Positions 44,502 to 53,311 of a stretch of DNA of 64,000 bases are shown in pieces. This stretch comes from JACSRF01 sp964504445 (GTDB taxonomy: Bacteria; Chloroflexota; Anaerolineae; Promineifilales; Promineifilaceae), in NCBI GenBank assembly GCA_964504445.1, contig CAZDEO010000008.1, positions 1-64,000 of the forward strand. The letters run 5' to 3'. The notes below the pieces were generated by a model, which was not told the origin of the DNA, ran no database searches, and saw only the letters and a program-made list of their open reading frames with translations. A program made the translations under genes and the position numbers. Numbering within the stretch: the stretch's first letter is position 1; every line of letters begins with the position of its first letter.

Positions 44502-45924
44502 ATTTCACCTGCTGCGTACTCCGCAAAAATGGCTTCAAAGCCACCGGCTGTTGTGGCAGCGCGTCATGGTCATTGCGGCTGTTTTCCTGGTCAGCATCTT
44601 GGTCGCCAGCCGGTCATCACTGCGCCTTTCTCTGCTTTTTATGGCCTTGCCGTTTGTACTGGGGGGCGCAGTCGTATTGCTGCGCTGGCCCCCTTTAGGT
44701 CTGGTGTTGTTGGTAGCAGCCAGCCTGGCATTCCCCAGGGAAATCATCTACGTCATTGGCACAACGGCCGTTATCACCTTTGGTCTTGCTGCCCTATGGT
44801 TTTTTGATCTATTCTTCATTAAACGTACTTTCACCTGGATTAAAACGCGCACCACCATTCCCCTGCTCCTCTTTTTCATCATGACCATTTTAGCCTTCGT
44901 GAATGGTCAACTGCCCTGGTACCCCATTACCAGAGCGCCAATTGATGGGCAGTTAGGGGGCATTCTCATTATACTCGTGGCCATCTGCGGCTATTTTTTG
45001 GTCATGTACCAGGTCAAGGATGAACGCTGGCTCAAAGCCCTGGTATTTGTCACCATTGGCATAGGCGCCGTACTCATTTTTGGGCGCATCTTTCCCCCAA
45101 CAGCCCGCCTTGTAGGGCGGTTTTTCCCACCCATGGTGCCTTCTGGCAGCATGTTCTGGACCTGGGTATCGGTTTTAGCATTTAGCCAGGCTATCTTCAA
45201 CAAGTCATTACACATTCGTTGGCGTGCCATGTTGATGAGCGTCACATTGGGTGCATTGTACATTGCTTTAGGCCCGGCCCGTGCTTGGGCTTCTGGCTGG
45301 TTACCACAACTTGTCGCCCTGGGGGTAGTTTTGTGGGTTGGTGTACCTCGTCAGGCTGTGGCCGTTACCTTGCTGGGCGGTTTGGTTATTTTGACCCAGT
45401 TACAAGGCCTGGTGAACAATCTCTTGTATGTGGGTGACAATGAATATAGCCAGGTGACGCGCCTGGAAGCGTGGCGGATTATCGGCGAGATTGTCAAAGT
45501 TAGCCCCCTGTTGGGGTTGGGGCCGGCTAATTACAGTTACTACACGCCTTTGTTTCCAATTTTGGGCTGGTATGTCCAATTTAATTCGCATAATCAATAC
45601 GTAGACATTGTTGCCCAAACGGGGATTCTGGGCCTGATTTGCATTCTTTGGTTTGCCTGGGAAATCATCCGCCTTGCCTGGCGACTAAAATCTATGGTGC
45701 CCCAAGGAGGTTTTTTGCACGCTTACGTCATTGGCGCAATTGGCGGTATTGTGGCCACTTTTGCCGCTGGTATGCTGGGTGATTGGTTCTTGCCCTATGT
45801 GTATAACGCCACTATTCGCGCCATGCGTACCAGTATTTTGCCCTGGTTGTTTATGGGTGGGTTGGTGGCTATAGAGCAAATGCTGTTGACAACAAAAACG
45901 AATCAGGCCACGATGAAAGATTAA
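44488..45924 (+). CDS. O-antigen ligase/polymerase family membrane protein (second)
   Basis: A 478-residue protein with about ten to twelve membrane helices. The Wzy_C-like region includes ALGPARAWASGWLPQLVAL and then the outer loop LGLGPANYSYYTPLFPI and FNSHNQYVDIVAQTGILGL, a signature of ligase/polymerase proteins. Unlike the first such protein (9780) it has no TPR tail. ATG 44488 is chosen: GAGG lies just upstream, and the longer frame only overlaps the previous gene. Likely polymerises or ligates the glycan on the outer membrane face. Confidence 0.85.
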   Translation: MQFTEFHLLRTPQKWLQSHRLLWQRVMVIAAVFLVSILVASRSSLRLSLLFMALPFVLGGAVVLLRWPPLGLVLLVAASLAFPREIIYVIGTTAVITFGLAALWFFDLFFIKRTFTWIKTRTTIPLLLFFIMTILAFVNGQLPWYPITRAPIDGQLGGILIILVAICGYFLVMYQVKDERWLKALVFVTIGIGAVLIFGRIFPPTARLVGRFFPPMVPSGSMFWTWVSVLAFSQAIFNKSLHIRWRAMLMSVTLGALYIALGPARAWASGWLPQLVALGVVLWVGVPRQAVAVTLLGGLVILTQLQGLVNNLLYVGDNEYSQVTRLEAWRIIGEIVKVSPLLGLGPANYSYYTPLFPILGWYVQFNSHNQYVDIVAQTGILGLICILWFAWEIIRLAWRLKSMVPQGGFLHAYVIGAIGGIVATFAAGMLGDWFLPYVYNATIRAMRTSILPWLFMGGLVAIEQMLLTTKTNQATMKD

Positions 45925-45937
45925 AGAGCTGTAATTT

Positions 45938-46861
45938 GTGAAGGATATGGATCTTTCGATTGTCATTGTCAGTTGGAATACGCGGGATTTACTGGCTGCC
46001 TGCCTGACGGCCGTGTATGCGGAACCGCCAGACTGCTCCTTTGAGGTGTGGGTGGTGGATAATGCTTCGGCCGATGGCAGTGCGGAGATGGTGCGGCAGC
46101 GCTTTCCCCAAGTGTGCCTACTGGAAACAGGGGCAAATCTAGGTTTTGCTGGCGCCAATAATCTAGCCATCAGGCAAAGTGAAGGGACGTATGTACTGCT
46201 GTTGAATCCAGATACGGAGGTACGGCCGTACGCCTTGACCGCCCTGGTAAAGTTCATGGATGAGCACCCGGAAGCAGGTGGGGCAGGTTCACGGCTGCTG
46301 AATGCGGACGGCACGCTGCAACCCTCCTGCCACCCCCTGCCGACGTTGAGCCGAGAATTGTGGCGATTGTTCCACCTAGATACGCTTTACACCTTTGGCG
46401 TGTATAAAATGCACAGTTGGGATGTGGAAACCCCGCAGCGTGTGGACATTGTGCAAGGTGCTTCTTTTATTTTACGGCGGGCTATCCTGGAGCGGGTGGG
46501 CTTGTTAGATGATAGCTATTTTATGTATTCTGAGGAAGTTGACTTGTGTTACCGCATTCACCAGGCAGGTTGGCGGTTGTTCTGGGTGCCGCAGTCTCCG
46601 GTAGTGCATCATGGGGGGCAGAGTACCCGCCAGGTGGCGGCCAAAATGTTCATTGAATTATATCGTGGCAAGGTGCATTACTTCCGCAAAAATAGGGGGG
46701 CGCGGGCGGCCACTGTTTATAAAGGTATATTGTTTTTGGCGGCGCTGCCCCGCCTGGTTTTGTTGATAGCAGGACGCCTTCTCCCGGCTGAAAGGGGGAC
46801 TTCTATGCTCAGGCTAGGGCAAAATTACGGCCGTTTGCTGCGCCAATTACCCACTCTCTAA
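45938..46861 (+). CDS. Family 2 glycosyltransferase, rhamnosyltransferase-like
   Basis: A 307-residue GT-A enzyme: VSWNTRDLLAACL, VDNASADGSAEMV, GANLGFAGANNLAI, LLNPDTEVRP, VQGASFILRRAIL and SEEVDLCYRIHQAGW. A paralogue of the GT2 at 42414. GTG 45938 is used here; ATG 45947 would shorten it by three residues and has no room for a ribosome site. The C-terminus is hydrophobic (FLAALPRLVLLIAGRLL), suggesting membrane association. A GT4 gene follows after 15 bases. Confidence 0.87.
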   Translation: MKDMDLSIVIVSWNTRDLLAACLTAVYAEPPDCSFEVWVVDNASADGSAEMVRQRFPQVCLLETGANLGFAGANNLAIRQSEGTYVLLLNPDTEVRPYALTALVKFMDEHPEAGGAGSRLLNADGTLQPSCHPLPTLSRELWRLFHLDTLYTFGVYKMHSWDVETPQRVDIVQGASFILRRAILERVGLLDDSYFMYSEEVDLCYRIHQAGWRLFWVPQSPVVHHGGQSTRQVAAKMFIELYRGKVHYFRKNRGARAATVYKGILFLAALPRLVLLIAGRLLPAERGTSMLRLGQNYGRLLRQLPTL

Positions 46862-46876
46862 AACCATAGGACGCCC

Positions 46877-48112
46877 ATGCGCATTTTGTTTTTGACTCAG
46901 ATTATTCCATATCCACCCAATGCTGGGCCACGCGTAAAGACGTGGAATGTGCTGCGTTACCTGGTGGGGCGTGGACATGAGGTAACGTTGGTTTCTTTTG
47001 TGCGCCCGGAGGAAGACCCTTTTGTGCCGACGCTGCGAGAACTGTGCGCGGCTGTTTATACGGTGCCCATTCACCGCTCGCGCTTGCGGGACGTATATTA
47101 TTTGCTGCGAAGCAATGTTACAGGACGACCGTTTCTCATAGAGCGAGACGATTTGCGGCCTATGCGCCGCTTAGTCCGCCGTTTGCTGGCTGAGCAGGAG
47201 TTTGACGCCATTCATGCCGATCAGCTCACCATGACGCAGTTTGCCCTAGATGCGAAAGAGATAGAAGGGCCGCAGCCCTTCACTATTTTTGATGCTCATA
47301 ATGCCACGTGGACCATTTCGGACCGCCTTTTAGAGAATGTACCCACCGTCTTTAAGCCCATTTTGCGCCTGGAAACAGGGCGAATTCGACGTTATGAGGG
47401 AATGTTGGTGCGCAAATTTGATCACACAATGGTGGTTATTCCCCAAGATCGTGATAATTTGCTGGCGGGTGTAGATCCGCCGGTGCGTCCCTCTTTGGCC
47501 CAGCGCATCAGCGTTATTCCCATAGCTGTGGATACAGAAGAACTGCGTCCGGTGCAACGACAAGTGGGATCGCGCAATATCATGACTTTGGGTTCACTTA
47601 ATTATCCGCCTAATGTGGACGGTATCCGCTGGTTTTTGCAGGAAGCGTTTCCCCTGGTACGGCAGCAAATGCCGCAAGTGACGTTAACCATTGTCGGTAA
47701 ATCTCCGCCAGCAGACTTTGTAGAGGCGGCGCAGCAACAGCCGGACGTTATTGAAGTGACAGGGTATGTCGATGATTTGACACCTTACATGGAGCGGGCA
47801 GCGCTGCTGGTGGTGCCGGTGCGGGCGGGCAGTGGTATGCGGGTGCGGCTGTTGGAAGCTTTTGCGCGAGCGATGCCGGCGGTAACGACGACGATTGGTC
47901 TGGAGGGCATTGTGGCAGATCATGACAAGCATGTACTTGTGGCGGATACGGCCGTTTCTTTTGCTGCAGCAACGGTGCGGTTGTTGCAAGATGAGGCTTT
48001 GCAAGCGAGGTTGGCGCGGAACGGCCGTGCTCTGGCTGAACTGTGCTATGATTGGCAGGTGGCGCTGCAAAAAATGGACGCCGTATTTGCTCAGGCGGGA
48101 GGGGTAGAGTGA
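46877..48112 (+). CDS. Family 4 glycosyltransferase (second of three related copies)
   Basis: A 411-residue GT-B enzyme beginning MRILFLTQIIPYPPNAGPRV, with ENVPTVFKPILRLETGRIRRYEG-type acceptor helices in the middle and the donor region PVRAGSGMRVRLLEAFARAMP. It is similar to the putative sugar transferases of the TIGR03087 kind found in exopolysaccharide loci. Its stop overlaps the next gene's GTG start (GTGA). Paralogous to the products at 43317 and 50414. Confidence 0.86.
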   Translation: MRILFLTQIIPYPPNAGPRVKTWNVLRYLVGRGHEVTLVSFVRPEEDPFVPTLRELCAAVYTVPIHRSRLRDVYYLLRSNVTGRPFLIERDDLRPMRRLVRRLLAEQEFDAIHADQLTMTQFALDAKEIEGPQPFTIFDAHNATWTISDRLLENVPTVFKPILRLETGRIRRYEGMLVRKFDHTMVVIPQDRDNLLAGVDPPVRPSLAQRISVIPIAVDTEELRPVQRQVGSRNIMTLGSLNYPPNVDGIRWFLQEAFPLVRQQMPQVTLTIVGKSPPADFVEAAQQQPDVIEVTGYVDDLTPYMERAALLVVPVRAGSGMRVRLLEAFARAMPAVTTTIGLEGIVADHDKHVLVADTAVSFAAATVRLLQDEALQARLARNGRALAELCYDWQVALQKMDAVFAQAGGVE

Positions 48113-49443
48113 CTTTTATCAGTAAATTATGCGACAATCCCCGTCATACTCTGGCGGGGATTTTGCTGCTGTCGGTGTTGTTGCGGGTGGCGGTAGCGCT
48201 GTACATGGGCAACTCTGTTGTGCCCTTACCTGGCGTGGCTGATCAGGAATCTTACCACCATTTGGCGCAGCGATTGTTGGGAGGGCACGGCTTTACGGTT
48301 GGTGAAAATTGGTGGCCTGTGACGCAGGCGGGGGAACCAACGGCGCATTGGTCTTATTTGTATACGCTGTATGTTACGGCCGTTTACTTCTTGTTCGGTG
48401 TCCACCCTTTGGCCGCGCGGGTGATACAGGCTGTGGCGGTGGGCTTGCTCATGCCCTGGTTGGCTTTTCGCTTGGCGCGCAAGCTCTTTGCCCCCACGCT
48501 ACCCCCAACCGTGCCCGAACGGGAGCGCGGCGTGGAGATTGGCTTAATAGCGGCAGGGATTACGGCCGTATACATCTACTTTTTCTACTACGCTGGTGCC
48601 CTCATGACCGAAAGCTTTTACATGACGGCGATAATGGGGGTTTTTGACATTGCGTTGAGCATCCAGCAAAATCGCAAAGCCACCTGGGCGCAATGGCTCT
48701 TGCTGGGCACGTTATTGGGCATTACCGTGTTGCTACGCCAGCTATTTATGCTTTTTATTCCCTTTTTGCTGTTGTGGCTATGGTGGGCGGTGCGTCCCAA
48801 TCTGCTCAAACTCGCTTTTCCCCTGGTCATTACTATCCTCTTCATCTTACCCTGGACATTACGCAACCAGCGCGTCTTTAATCAGTTCGTGTTGCTGAAC
48901 ACCAATTCTGGTTATGCCTTCTACTGGGGTAACCATCCCATTTATGGCGCCCGATTCATCCCCATTTTGCCAGAAGAAATGGGGTCTTATATTGACCTGC
49001 TGCCCAAGGATTTGCTGCGCCAAAATTTGAGCGAAGCGGCTTTAGATTCGGCGCTGCTGGGTCGGGCGGTGGATGAGATTTTGGCCGATCCAATGCGCTA
49101 TATTCTACTTTCGCTTAGCCGCATTCCACCCTATTTCACCTTTTGGCCCACCTCCGATTCGGGGGTCGTTAGCAATGTGTCGCGAGTAGCTAGTTTTGGG
49201 CTCTTTTTGCCTTTTATGGCGTGGGGATTGGGGCGCACGTTGCGTTACAACTACGGTTCTTGGCGGGCGTGGTTGGCCTCCCCATTTGCCTTGCTGTATT
49301 TGTTTGCCCTAGTGTATACCGGCATTCACGTTCTTACATGGACGTTGGTCCGTTACCGGTTGCCTATTGATGCGTTCCTGGTGATTTTTGCAGCCCTAGC
49401 CTTGTCTGCGCTGGCGCATGGGATGAAACGGGTGAGGGTGTAA
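48109..49443 (+). CDS. GT-C fold membrane glycosyltransferase (GT39/ArnT-like)
   Basis: A 444-residue protein with about ten membrane helices. The first outer loop has PGVADQESYHHLAQRLL, the acidic motif expected for polyprenyl-phosphate-sugar users, followed by YLYTLYVTAVYFLFG. The GTG at 48109 overlaps the previous stop (GTGA) and is preceded by GGGAGGGG. It shares its plan, but little sequence, with the protein at 23132. Expected to glycosylate an extracytoplasmic acceptor. Confidence 0.75.
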   Translation: MTFISKLCDNPRHTLAGILLLSVLLRVAVALYMGNSVVPLPGVADQESYHHLAQRLLGGHGFTVGENWWPVTQAGEPTAHWSYLYTLYVTAVYFLFGVHPLAARVIQAVAVGLLMPWLAFRLARKLFAPTLPPTVPERERGVEIGLIAAGITAVYIYFFYYAGALMTESFYMTAIMGVFDIALSIQQNRKATWAQWLLLGTLLGITVLLRQLFMLFIPFLLLWLWWAVRPNLLKLAFPLVITILFILPWTLRNQRVFNQFVLLNTNSGYAFYWGNHPIYGARFIPILPEEMGSYIDLLPKDLLRQNLSEAALDSALLGRAVDEILADPMRYILLSLSRIPPYFTFWPTSDSGVVSNVSRVASFGLFLPFMAWGLGRTLRYNYGSWRAWLASPFALLYLFALVYTGIHVLTWTLVRYRLPIDAFLVIFAALALSALAHGMKRVRV

Positions 49444-49509
49444 GGGTGTTCGTTAGGTTGGGGGGATAAGTTACCCACACCAAATTCAGAAAAAAAGGAT
49501 GGGGATTGT

Positions 49510-50241
49510 ATGGAGAACCAAAAATATCTGGTTGTATTTTGGGCTGCCTTGCTTGCTTTTTGGTTGATGGTCCCGATAGTGAATGCTTCTGAGCGCTTGC
49601 TTGATGGTGGTTTTGAAACAGGCATTGATAGTTGGACGATTACCAACGATGGCTTGGAAGCAACTTTTGCGCGCACAGACCTTGCCGCCCGTAGCGGTAA
49701 TTATGCCGCAATATTTACCAACATTGATGATACAATCGAAAACGGCGTTTACACAGGGGTGCGTTTGCGAGAGTGTATTGATATTTCTGCACCTGATCCT
49801 GAATACACAAATTTTTCTTTTTCAGGATACATCTACATACCTGCTACTTCTACAAATCACAGTATTTTTAGACCCCGGTTTCGATACTATAACAGCCCTG
49901 ATTGTGAGGGATCTGGCGCCTCAGATCGTTTTTTGCAAGTGTACAATAATTTACCCACTGATGAGTGGGTTTACTTCCGGGTTACGGGGGAAAGGCCGGT
50001 TGGGGCTTTGGGGGTTGGCTTGTGGTTGGAGACGGAGAAAACGTCACCAGCGGATTCGGTTGTTTATTTTGATGATTTGCGGTTTTATGATTCGACGCCA
50101 ACGGCCGTTTCCCTACAACATTCTGCGGCCCAACCGGCAAAGCTGCCCACCTGGTTACTTGGCGGCGCGTTGTTTTTCTTTGGGATGACAGTGGCGCTGA
50201 CTTGGCGCATCCAGTATGTGAGACCTAGAGGTGGCGGGTAG
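49510..50241 (+). CDS. Exported protein with carbohydrate-binding-like domain and C-terminal membrane anchor
   Basis: A 243-residue protein with a signal-like helix (residues 8-26), then LLDGGFETGIDSWTI and SGNYAAIFTNID, the pattern of a CBM4/9-like jelly-roll domain (about 28-195). It ends in a transmembrane helix followed by basic residues. It is probably displayed on the outside and may bind the glycan made by the locus. Family assignment rests on short motifs, so is moderate. AAAGGAT precedes ATG 49510. A hairpin terminator follows at 50335. Confidence 0.65.
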   Translation: MENQKYLVVFWAALLAFWLMVPIVNASERLLDGGFETGIDSWTITNDGLEATFARTDLAARSGNYAAIFTNIDDTIENGVYTGVRLRECIDISAPDPEYTNFSFSGYIYIPATSTNHSIFRPRFRYYNSPDCEGSGASDRFLQVYNNLPTDEWVYFRVTGERPVGALGVGLWLETEKTSPADSVVYFDDLRFYDSTPTAVSLQHSAAQPAKLPTWLLGGALFFFGMTVALTWRIQYVRPRGGG

Positions 50242-50334
50242 CCCTGCTGACCCTTGGGTGTGGGAATTGTAAGGCGATTGGTAAGAGGCGAGTGCTAGTT
50301 TAGAGCAGTGTTCAATATGACTGTGCACAATGTG

Positions 50335-50358
50335 AAGACCAATGAAAATTGGTCTTTT
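50335..50358 (+). terminator. Hairpin terminator after the CBM-like gene
   Basis: A 9-bp perfect stem AAGACCAAT/ATTGGTCTT (50335-50343 with 50348-50356) with a GAAA tetraloop, followed by TTAT. The stem is AT-rich and the T-tract short. The next coding start (50414) lies beyond it, which argues against the in-frame ATG at 50342. Confidence 0.6.
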
Positions 50359-50413
50359 ATGCGGGTTTGCACAGCCAAAAAGCAAGCCACCCGGATGTAG
50401 AAAAAGCTACTGC

Positions 50414-51661
50414 ATGATGAAAGTTTTATTCGTTGTACCCTATGTTCCTAGCCTGGTGCGTGTACGGCCGTTTAATATGATTCGCGCCTTATCTGCCCGT
50501 GGCCATAAGGTGACGCTCTTAACGCTGTGGACAAGCGAACGCGAGCGCCAGGAACTTGACAAACTGCGGACACATTGCCAGGCTATATTTGCCTTGCCAA
50601 TCCCTTTGTGGCGTTCCTTAATTAACTGTGCGCAGGTTTTGCCCGGTAAGGAACCGTTACAAAGTGTTTATTCTTGGCGGCAGGACCTTGTAGCCCCTTT
50701 TGTCGATACCCAAGATTTCGACGTCGTTCACGTCGAGCATTTACGTGGGTCACGTTATGGATTGTTTTTAAAGACCCATACAGACATACCGGTGGTTTGG
50801 GACAGTGTAGACAGCATTACCCATCTTTTCCGACAGGCGGCCTCACAAAGTACTGATCTGTTACGCCGTTGGCGAAGTAAATTTGAACTTGGGCGCACTG
50901 AACGATATGAGGGTTGGTTAGTCAACCAATTTGATCATGTGTTAGTTACTTCGGCAACAGATAAACAGGCGCTGCTTTCACTGAACACGGATGAGGGTTC
51001 GCCACCGATTTCTGTGGTACCCAATGGGGTAGACCTGGATTATTTCCAAAACGATGCCGCTATTCCCCGGGAGCCAGCCACATTGCTCATTAGCGGAAAA
51101 ATGAGCTATCATGCCAACATTGCCATGACCATGCATATGGTCCAAAACATTTTGCCTGTTGTCTGGCAAGAAAGACCTGATGTGAAATTGCTTATTGTGG
51201 GCAAAGACCCCACGCGAGAAATACAAGCTTTGGCCCAAAACTCTAAAATTACTGTAACAGGAACGGTAGAGCATTTGCCGCCCTATTTGCAGCGTGCCAC
51301 TATGGCGGTTGCTCCTATTACCTATAATGCTGGCATTCAAAACAAGGTTTTAGAAGCAATGGCTTGTGGTACTCCGGTAATTACGTCTCCACAAGCTGTT
51401 GCCAATTTACCGCTTCAGCCGGGCCGTCATGTGCTGGTGGCGGAAGATACGGTGTCTTTTGCGCGCCAAATTTTGTCCTTGTTGTCTGAGCCGTCCTGGC
51501 GCCGACAGCTTGGTCAGGCAGGGCGGGAGTATGTAGAGGAACATCATAATTGGGCAAAAGTGGCTGCCCAGCTTGAAGGGATTTATACGGCCGTCCAAGC
51601 AAAAAAAAGATCACCGCAAACTGCAACTAGCCCTTCACCCCTGCCTTTGCCCACAGATTAA
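50414..51661 (+). CDS. Family 4 glycosyltransferase (third of three related copies)
   Basis: A 415-residue GT-B enzyme: FVVPYVPSLVRVRPFNMIRA at the N-terminus, WDSVDSITHLFR and GRTERYEGWLVNQFDHVLV in the acceptor part, and the donor region APITYNAGIQNKVLEAMACGTPV. Two adjacent ATG codons (50414, 50417) can start it. A longer frame from 50342 begins inside a terminator stem and adds no homology. Related to the products at 43317 and 46877. The heptose kinase gene follows after 35 bases. Confidence 0.86.
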   Translation: MMKVLFVVPYVPSLVRVRPFNMIRALSARGHKVTLLTLWTSERERQELDKLRTHCQAIFALPIPLWRSLINCAQVLPGKEPLQSVYSWRQDLVAPFVDTQDFDVVHVEHLRGSRYGLFLKTHTDIPVVWDSVDSITHLFRQAASQSTDLLRRWRSKFELGRTERYEGWLVNQFDHVLVTSATDKQALLSLNTDEGSPPISVVPNGVDLDYFQNDAAIPREPATLLISGKMSYHANIAMTMHMVQNILPVVWQERPDVKLLIVGKDPTREIQALAQNSKITVTGTVEHLPPYLQRATMAVAPITYNAGIQNKVLEAMACGTPVITSPQAVANLPLQPGRHVLVAEDTVSFARQILSLLSEPSWRRQLGQAGREYVEEHHNWAKVAAQLEGIYTAVQAKKRSPQTATSPSPLPLPTD

Positions 51662-51696
51662 TTCACTCACCTGTTTTACAACAAAAAAGGATCCCC

Positions 51697-52674
51697 ATGA
51701 TTATTGTACAAACTCCACTGCGCGTAAGCCTGTTTGGTGGTGGTACTGACTTTCCCTCCTATTATCTGCAACGCGGGGGGTGCGTACTCAGTTCAGCAAT
51801 TGATAAATTCATATTTGTCACTATTAAACAACGGTTTGATGACAAGCTCCGCGTAGGCTATACGCGCACAGAAATGGTTGATTCAGTAGATGAAATTCAA
51901 CATACGCTGATTCGTGAGGCCTTTCAGAAGACGGGCATTGAAAAAGGTGTCGAGATTACCACCATGGGAGATATTCCCTCAGAAGGTTCTGGTTTGGGCT
52001 CTTCTAGCACTGTGACGGTGGGGGCATTGCATGCTATGTATGCCCACAAGCGGCAATTAATTCTTTCAGAAAAACTGGCTGCTGAAGCTTGTGAAATTGA
52101 GCGAGATATCCTCAAGAGCCCAATCGGCTTACAAGATCAGTATATTGCTGCTTATGGCGGTCTACGCTTCATCGAATTTACTACTGATGGCGCGGTGGTG
52201 CCGCATATGTTGAGCCTGGATACAAAAACATTGCGTCGTTTGAATGATAATTTACTCTTGTTTTTTACAGGTAAGACGCGAAAGGCAGACAATATTTTGA
52301 GTGAGCAAAAGGCGAATATTCAACAACGGCTGCAGGTACTAGACGAAATGAAAGCTATCGCTTGCCGGGCCAGGGACGAGTTGTTGGCCGGAAATGTGGA
52401 TGCCATCGGCGACTTGTTGCACGAAAGCTGGTTACTGAAAAAGCAGCTTGCCAGCCAAATTAGCAATAGCTACATTGACGAGATGTATGAAACCGCAAGG
52501 CGAGCTGGGGCGGTGGGGGGAAAAATTGCCGGAGCCGGTGGTGGTGGGTTTATGTTGCTTTATTGTCGTAATGGTACACAAGAGGAAGTCCGCCACGAAT
52601 TACAGCATTTACAGGAACTGCCTTTTAAATTAGGCCAGGATGGTAGTAAGGTGATTTTTGATTATCATCGCTAA
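51697..52674 (+). CDS. hddA: GHMP kinase, D-glycero-D-manno-heptose 7-phosphate 1-kinase type
   Basis: A 325-residue GHMP-family sugar kinase. It starts IIVQTPLRVSLFGGGTDFP, the N-terminal signature of HddA/FKP-type kinases. Motif 2 is PSEGSGLGSSST (ATP loop) and motif 3 is GKIAGAGGGGFMLLY. HddA phosphorylates C1 of heptose 7-phosphate in the GDP-heptose route. The next gene encodes the matching isomerase (gmhA), and gmhB lies at 55000, which supports this substrate. The third-step partner hddC (nucleotidyltransferase) is not in the window. AAGGA precedes ATG 51697. Confidence 0.88.
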   Translation: MIIVQTPLRVSLFGGGTDFPSYYLQRGGCVLSSAIDKFIFVTIKQRFDDKLRVGYTRTEMVDSVDEIQHTLIREAFQKTGIEKGVEITTMGDIPSEGSGLGSSSTVTVGALHAMYAHKRQLILSEKLAAEACEIERDILKSPIGLQDQYIAAYGGLRFIEFTTDGAVVPHMLSLDTKTLRRLNDNLLLFFTGKTRKADNILSEQKANIQQRLQVLDEMKAIACRARDELLAGNVDAIGDLLHESWLLKKQLASQISNSYIDEMYETARRAGAVGGKIAGAGGGGFMLLYCRNGTQEEVRHELQHLQELPFKLGQDGSKVIFDYHR

Positions 52675-52685
52675 TGGAGGGTAAG

Positions 52686-53252
52686 ATGGTTAACCAGGTT
52701 AATGTTTACTTCCAACAGTTGAAGGATACACTGGATCGGATCGATCAGGCGTCAATTAATGAAGCCATAGCCTGGCTACATGAGGCCCGTGTGAACGGCC
52801 GTACCATTTTCATCATGGGCAATGGCGGCAGCGCCTCTACCGCCTCTCATTTTGTATGTGACTTGGCTAAAAACACGCGCCACGCCAGCACCTCCCCTTT
52901 TAAGGTGGTCGGCCTTACAGACAATATGGCGCTTCTTTCCGCTTATGCCAATGACGAAGGTTACGAGAATGTTTTTGCTCAGCAGTTGGCTAGTTTGGTA
53001 CAGCCTGATGATATTGTTATTGGGATATCAACCAGTGGTAATTCGCCCAACGTGCTGCAGGCTATTGCTCTGGCCAAGAAAAAACAGGCCCGCACCATTG
53101 GTTTTACCGGTTTTAGTGCGGGCAAGCTGGGACCTATGGTAGACTTACAGATACATGTACCAAGTGATTGCATTGAGCAAGTTGAAGACATACACTTGAT
53201 TTTTGAGCACCTGATTACGAAAGTGTTGCGTGAGATGGTCCATTCGGGCTAG
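52686..53252 (+). CDS. gmhA: Phosphoheptose isomerase-like SIS domain protein
   Basis: A 188-residue SIS-domain protein: TIFIMGNGGSASTASHFVCDL, then VIGISTSGNSPNVLQAI and VPSDCIEQVEDIHLIFEHL. These are hallmarks of GmhA, which converts sedoheptulose 7-phosphate to heptose 7-phosphate. The start at ATG 52686 is favoured by GGAGGG directly upstream; an ATG at 52674 overlapping the hddA stop would add four residues. Cotranscribed with hddA. Confidence 0.88.
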   Translation: MVNQVNVYFQQLKDTLDRIDQASINEAIAWLHEARVNGRTIFIMGNGGSASTASHFVCDLAKNTRHASTSPFKVVGLTDNMALLSAYANDEGYENVFAQQLASLVQPDDIVIGISTSGNSPNVLQAIALAKKKQARTIGFTGFSAGKLGPMVDLQIHVPSDCIEQVEDIHLIFEHLITKVLREMVHSG

Positions 53253-53311
53253 AACGGCCGTTTTCTACAAGGCCCCAAAAGTGTCAAGTAACCAATCTTC
53301 AGGACAAACCT

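Noticed and set aside
44488..45924. Second O-antigen ligase-like protein as a Wzx flippase
   Set aside because: The HNQYVDIVAQTG-type outer loop belongs to ligase/polymerase proteins; MATE-like flippase features are absent.
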